Below, piece after piece: positions 59,446-64,000 of a stretch of 64,000 nt of DNA. Where the stretch lies: contig JAKGHH010000001.1 of assembly GCA_022828595.1 (NCBI GenBank), forward strand, positions 141,999,017 through 142,063,016. The letters are read 5' to 3'. How positions within the stretch are numbered: the first letter of the stretch is position 1; each line of letters begins with the position of its first letter. The notes under the pieces are model-generated. The model had not been told where the DNA came from and searched no databases. It was given only the letters and a program-made list of their open reading frames with translations. A program made the position numbers and the translations under genes. Source of the stretch: Nelumbo lutea (lineage: Eukaryota; Streptophyta; Magnoliopsida; Proteales; Nelumbonaceae).

Positions 59446-59850
59446 AATTGTTGTTGTAGTCTTCTTCATCTAATTTTCCTACATAAATTAGGTTGAAGCG
59501 AAAATCTGGTACGTGTCTTACATCCTTGAGAACCAATTTACAACTTGCATTAGTCTCTATTTGTACATCACCTAACCCCACAATTTTTTATATATAGCTG
59601 TTACCCATTTTTACTATACCAAAATCACCTAATTTGTAAGTAGTAAAGAGTTCTTTGTGTGGAGTAGCATGGTATGAGGCACCAGTGTCAATAATCCAAA
59701 CTATGTTTTGGCATGTAAGGCTAAAACAAAACTCTTCACAACATGCAAAAATCATAACCTCACCATTTGAAACAACTGTAGTCGTCTCTTTTCCTTCTAT
59801 CTTTTCACATTTTTCTTTCTTTTTTGTCACTTTTTAATTTTTTTTGCATT
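59446..59850 (-). pseudogene. element D protease remnant
   Basis: The frame from about 59830 reads EVMIFACCEEFCFSLTCQN, then VWIIDTGASYHATPHKELF, an intact Asp-Thr-Gly protease active site. It ends in a stop near 59588. The following pre-integrase scrap stops at the truncation. Confidence 0.82.
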
Positions 59851-60520
59851 CTCTCTTGAAGTGTCTCGGTTTATTACAATAATGGAAAGTGATATCTTTT
59901 CTTGATTTGGATTTACCTCTAGACTTGTCACGGTTGTATGAACCTCGGCTTTGACTTCAACCCCGACTTTCTGTAAGAAACACATCTGATTTACTAATGT
60001 TCAATGATTTCCTTCTAATTTCTTCATTGAGCAAACTGCTTCTTACCATACTCATTGTGACTTTTCTTCGGGTGTAGAGTTGCTAAGAGACACCACAAGC
60101 GTCTCCCAACTTTTCGACAATAAACTCAGTAATAGTAAGGTTTGGAGTTCATCATTTCACACCATTTCATTGAAGCCAATTGATTTACAACATCTTGCAT
60201 TTAGTTCAAGTATTCGGTAATGAACAAACCCTCCTTGTACTTCAAGTTTATGAGCTTTCTTATTAAGAAAGCCTTATTGCTAGTGGTTTTCTTCTCATAC
60301 AACTCTTCCAATTTGTTCCAAAAAGGAATGGTTGAAGTTTCATTTGCCACAAGATGGTAAATACTATTATTCAACCATTGTCGGAGGTATGCAACAACTT
60401 TCAAGTAAAAAAATTCCCATTGGTCACTTGACATATCATTGGGCTTGCCATTTTTACCTTTCAATTACTTCCATTCAATGAAATCATCCTAACCGAATTT
60501 CCTTCTAGGATTTACACAAG
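59850..60520 (-). pseudogene. element D gag with an internal deletion
   Basis: The start region reads EGNSVRMISLNGSN and then jumps to KVKMASP and KPNDMSSDQWEF. Compared with element C, about 70 bases (the segment WSLWKSKTKDMLLSKDLYA) are gone. The frame 60464-60201 covers YLRQWLNNSIYHLVANETST to LFITEYLN. After a stop the rest, including the zinc knuckle region near 59860, is full of stops. Confidence 0.85.
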
Positions 60521-60522
60521 AA

Positions 60523-60538
60523 CCAATCTCTTATACCA
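60523..60538 (-). other. primer-binding site of element D
   Basis: The element-sense sequence TGGTATAAGAGATTGG follows the LTR end by a few bases and is a diverged TGGTATCAGAGC site. Confidence 0.7.
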
Positions 60539-60541
60539 TTT

Positions 60542-61196
60542 TGTTGGGAATAATCCCTATATTTTTCCTTGTGCAAATCAGAGATATCTTAACCAACAAA
60601 TAACAGATATGTAGTAATGAATCAAACAGTCAAACACAAAGTAAGAAACAATAATAGACACCAAGATTTACCTGAAAAACCCCTCAATGTGAGGGTAAAA
60701 ACTACAAGACCGAAATCCAAATCACCGCTATCAACAATAGTAATGGGATACAATGTTTCTCTATCTAGTTACAATTAGATGATGAACATCAAGAAAGTTC
60801 ACGGATTCCAATAATAGAAAACATCAATAAAATAAATAACAAATAGAAAATCTCTCACCAAAGGTGGAAGCACAATAATGGAAGCAAGAAGGGATGCTAA
60901 AAACATATTTGTCTTCTTTGTTTCAGCCCTTGTAAATCTCCTTCTTCTTTCAAACCCTTCTTCTCAAAACCCATTTTTCTGTTCTCTATATTTGCTAAAG
61001 AGCTATTAAAGTTGAGAGAGTGGAGAGTGAGCTCTCTCCAATTCGTTGGCTAGCCAAAAGACGTATTGGCTTACAAGACAAGCCAAAGAATACAAAAGAC
61101 CCTTTTACTTGATTTTCCCTTTTTGTCATTTTCACTTTTACTTCATTTTGTATTTATTATTTGTGAGTCCCACCTCATGAGGAGGACAACCCAACA
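60542..61196 (-). repeat. 5' LTR of element D, 655 bp
   Basis: The element-sense sequence starts TGTTGGGTTGTCCTCCTCAT at 61196 and ends ATTCCCAACA at 60542. It resembles the LTRs of element C, without the 321-bp duplication. Confidence 0.9.
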
Positions 61197-61790
61197 TGAA
61201 GACCCCCTATGCGCTTGATTAGGTACATCTATTTCTAGAGTTAAGAAGCACATCATCAATGAGAGTAGCTTAGGTCGAGTCATTAGTGTTATGCATGTTT
61301 CTCTCACTGGTGACACCATCGCCCAAGTCAGTGCTCGATGTAGGGCTCTCAATCAAGTTGCCGATTTGACCAACAAGGTCAATCTAGTGTTTTTCTACTA
61401 GAGAGAGATTGCTAATGATGTTAATGTTTTATTTTGAAAGTTTGGAAGAGAATAATGGGTAAAATAGTCTTTTTCATCTTTCCATTAACAGACGTTAATG
61501 GCAAGGAGGATTTAGTCAATTAGCTAACCCATAAGGGTAGTTTAAGAAATTTGCCCTTATATAATACAAATAATATTTTATAATTTTTTCTTTGTTCCTC
61601 TTTTATTTTTTCAAACCATATATAGTGATATCTTTCATTATTTTTGAGCTTTAAGGTCATTTAATATAATTAGATCAATTATGTTGTTGAGTAAAAAATT
61701 CTTCTTGACAATTTCTAAGCCAAGCTTCAGGCTCATGATCAAGGTCTAAGCTTAATTATTGGGCCAGGATTGGGCTTGGGCCTATTAATA
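61197..61790. other. intergenic DNA with an unrecognised 60-codon plus-strand frame
   Basis: A plus-strand frame at about 61222-61401 (SISRVKKHIINESSLGRVIS... to VNLVFFY and a stop) has ordinary amino-acid composition, but I do not recognise it. It could be a gene scrap. The rest is AT-rich. Confidence 0.3.
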
Positions 61791-61792
61791 TA

Positions 61793-62475
61793 GACCCCCT
61801 TAACTTTCATCTGTAATAAAGGCCCATCTTAACTTTCATTTTGAGACAATATACCCCTGCGCATTAAGAAAACATTAAATTACCAAAAAACCCCTCACAC
61901 CTCTATCACTTCTCACTAGAAAACATTTTTGTCATCTCACCAGTGAAGAAGCTCGTCGTCACTAGAGAAGGAAAAATCTTTGACAAGAAAATTTTCCTTC
62001 ACATATGTTACATTGTCACTAGAGAAGAAAAATTGAACCAAAACATATTTCTTTATCATTGTTCGCGAAGAATGAACTGAAGCTTGTGCTATGCCTCTCG
62101 ATCACGTCCGCAAAAAATACATACAACTAAACAATACCATGGGTTCTAAGATCAAGAATAAATCAACAAAATAGTTAAGAGTTTATCCTTATATTCTCCA
62201 AAAGCTAGGGTTAAGGGTTCTAAAAATATGAGGCAAAAATTAAGAACAAAACATGGATGAATCGTAATCTGAAATTTAGAAAACTTCTAGTTCCGGCAGG
62301 ACCGACCTGTACGTCCAGTAGTCGCTTCAGGCCTCGATCCAAATTGATAGTCACGAACAACCAAATGAGAAATCCTTTTCAAAGTTAACTAATGGAACCT
62401 TAACGAAGGGGGTATCTTGTTGCAAAATGAAAGTTAAGGGGTCTTTGTCGCAAATGAAAGTTCAAGGTGGTAATT
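61793..62475. mobile_element. non-autonomous element with about 65-bp inverted repeats
   Basis: The left arm 61793-61857 (ACCCCCTTAACTTTCATCTG ... ATACCCC) is the inverse of 62409-62473 with about three quarters identity. Each arm contains two CTTAACTTTCAT words. There is no coding region inside and no clear target duplication. The long arms resemble Mutator-like MITEs. Confidence 0.65.
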
Positions 62476-62604
62476 GTCACTGACCGCATAGTAGAAGAGG
62501 TCCCTATAATTTACGTTTCTTTTAGTTTATTGGCTTTGCATCAAGATATATGCTAAACTTACTTAGTAGGTTAGTGGGGTTAGGGTAATAGGCAAACCCA
62601 CTAA

Positions 62605-62786
62605 GGTTGTGTTTGGTATCATTGTTGTTTTTACCTGAAACTTTTCTAGGAACAACCTCCCACACATGCATTTTTAAGGTGTGCCTGTTTCAACAATAAA
62701 CAACATCAATTAATGGACATGTGCTGATTTGTATTGATAAACCCAAAATGTTTCAAATTGAAACAAAAATGGTACCAAACAAAACC
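62605..62786. mobile_element. Tourist-like MITE, 182 bp
   Basis: The left end GGTTGTGTTTGGTATCATTG matches the inverse of the right end, GGTTTTGTTTGGTACCATTT, at 16 of 20 bases. TAA flanks both sides (62602-62604, 62787-62789), as expected for PIF/Harbinger-type MITEs. Confidence 0.8.
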
Positions 62787-62789
62787 TAA

Positions 62790-64000
62790 GAAGGGATGGT
62801 AATCGAATAGGTTATGAGAGGGTTTTGTAAAATCTAGACCGTCTCCACCCCCTCAAACCTCCCAAACTGTGCTCGACCTAAAACCCACCATGGATTGAAC
62901 TTTTTAGAATCCAGAACCCTCCTTAGACATGAAAAATTCAAAGACCTCACCAACCCCTACCCTCCTTGCATCTGAGGATGGGACTCGTTGAATCTAGAAC
63001 CCACATCTAATTTTCTACTGTTTCCTATTATATATAAGCAGCCAACAAGCAAAATAACATGAACAAATATCAAAATTTTCCAATTATTTGATTGAAACAT
63101 GTAAAAAACACATAAGTTATCAAGTATTCTTTACATAAGATTCAAAACATTATTAAATTCAACACATAATATATAATATCCAGACTAAGATGGGTATTAT
63201 GGATTGGGGCAAATCGGACAGTGTAGAGTTTAGCCTAATATCATACCCTACCCATACTTGTAGGTTTGTAATTTGTATAATCCTAAAAACTGTCCCCACC
63301 TCAAAACCCGTTTTTCAAACACACAAAAAAGAAAAGCTATTCCATTGAGGCAAGCAGGGCAGATACCCACTACGTAGGGTTAAAATTGCCATCTGTAGTG
63401 ACAATTGACCATTTATACTACATGGCAATTTCTTTTGCAATTTGAAAAGACAATTAATTGGCAAATACTCACAATTCATAGCAAGATACAAACCATCAGC
63501 AAGATATAAAACCAACAACCAATAATAGAACAAACTATTGATCATGCAAAAAAGAAAACTAAGCATTGGGAGAGAGAACCAATGAGCTTATGCCAAAGTG
63601 TAGAAAGCCAAGAAACACTAAAAAGGAGAAGCAACAGTCTCCAATAGAGGTAATTACAACAAGCAAGACTTCCGAATCACAACCATAAATCCAAAGCCTA
63701 GTCCATGTGGTGTTTAAGAGAGAATAATAGTGCCAAGGCAAACCCCATCCTTGGAACTAAGGGCTTGTTTACATCTCAGTAAGTCATTTATCTAGGTAAA
63801 TGCATTTATCTACCTGGATAAGTGCATTTGCCAATGTTTTTTTTATTCTCAAAGTAAAGTTGTATATAATGATTATTTTATCCAAAAAAAAAAGTGACAT
63901 TATTGAATGAACAATTTTGTCCCATCATATATTAATAATTTTCATTGTAGATGGGCAAATGATTTACCCAAGTCTGTATTACTTGCCTGGATAAATGAGC
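62790..64000. other. intergenic DNA at the right edge
   Basis: No gene was recognised. Minus-strand frames at 63315-63741 lack any family resemblance. At 63760-64000 repeated AAATGCATTTATCTACCTGGATAA-like words suggest another short inverted-repeat element running off the edge. Confidence 0.45.

Larger units (their letters stand above)
59446..61196 (-). mobile_element. Tnt1-like copia element D, 5' fragment, same family as element C
   Basis: On the minus strand: 5' LTR (61196-60542), primer-binding site, gag and protease similar in sequence to element C. It breaks off near 59446, within the pre-integrase region (KDVRHVPDF-like). Integrase, RT, RNase H and the 3' LTR are missing. Similarity to C is obvious by eye over the whole length. 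Confidence 0.9.

Noticed and set aside
1..64000. tRNA, rRNA or other structured RNA genes
   Set aside because: I looked for cloverleaf boxes and rRNA blocks and saw none. Primer-binding sites of retroelements resemble tRNA ends but are not genes. A covariance-model search was not possible.

Overview
The window is nuclear DNA of a flowering plant and is dominated by transposable elements. The evidence is several families of plant-type Ty1/copia retrotransposons, a Tat-like Ty3/gypsy element with two RNase H domains, a PIF/Harbinger transposon with plant-style introns, many small inverted-repeat elements, and one intact two-exon gene for a plant-specific GPI-anchored protein. The species cannot be named from the sequence. 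Nearly all transposon genes are broken by stops, frameshifts or lost catalytic residues.

Layout. 1-1980: the 3' part of a copia element on the minus strand that runs off the left edge. 2151-11109: a candidate PIF/Harbinger element bounded by similar 14-bp ends and TTA repeats. It holds a broken transposase (5.5-6.7 kb), a broken Myb/SANT-like partner gene (7.0-8.1 kb), an exon coding an RNase H1-type N-terminal domain (8.4-8.7 kb), a (GA)n microsatellite and a nested hAT-like MITE (9819-10554). 11.5-12.3 kb: CT-rich and AT-rich simple sequence. 12339-17032: copia element A (minus), cut by a 100-N gap. 17133-26428: copia element B (minus) with LTRs of about 1.9 kb, inserted inside the 5' LTR of Tnt1-like copia element C (plus, 26429-31970).

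32734-33354: an RNase H-like gene with one in-frame TAG. 33.5-40.5 kb: intergenic DNA with a Mutator-like MITE nested in another inverted-repeat element, a LINE scrap and a Tourist-like MITE. 40510-51116: gypsy element G (minus) with two LTRs. Between its pol and its 3' LTR it carries a separate gene on the opposite strand, with its own TATA box, introns and a coiled coil, related to the 'putative gypsy type transposon' family (Transposase_28). 54418-55977: the GPI-anchored SPARK-domain gene (minus), the only gene that looks intact and host-derived. 57.8-64 kb: two copies of one MITE family, a truncated relative of element C (minus, 59446-61196), a long-TIR element and a second Tourist-like MITE.

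How the parts relate: the retrotransposons are nested and decayed. B sits in C, so B is younger than C. The most interesting items are the antisense gene inside element G, the RNase H1-type domain inside the Harbinger candidate, and the RNase H-like gene with one stop.
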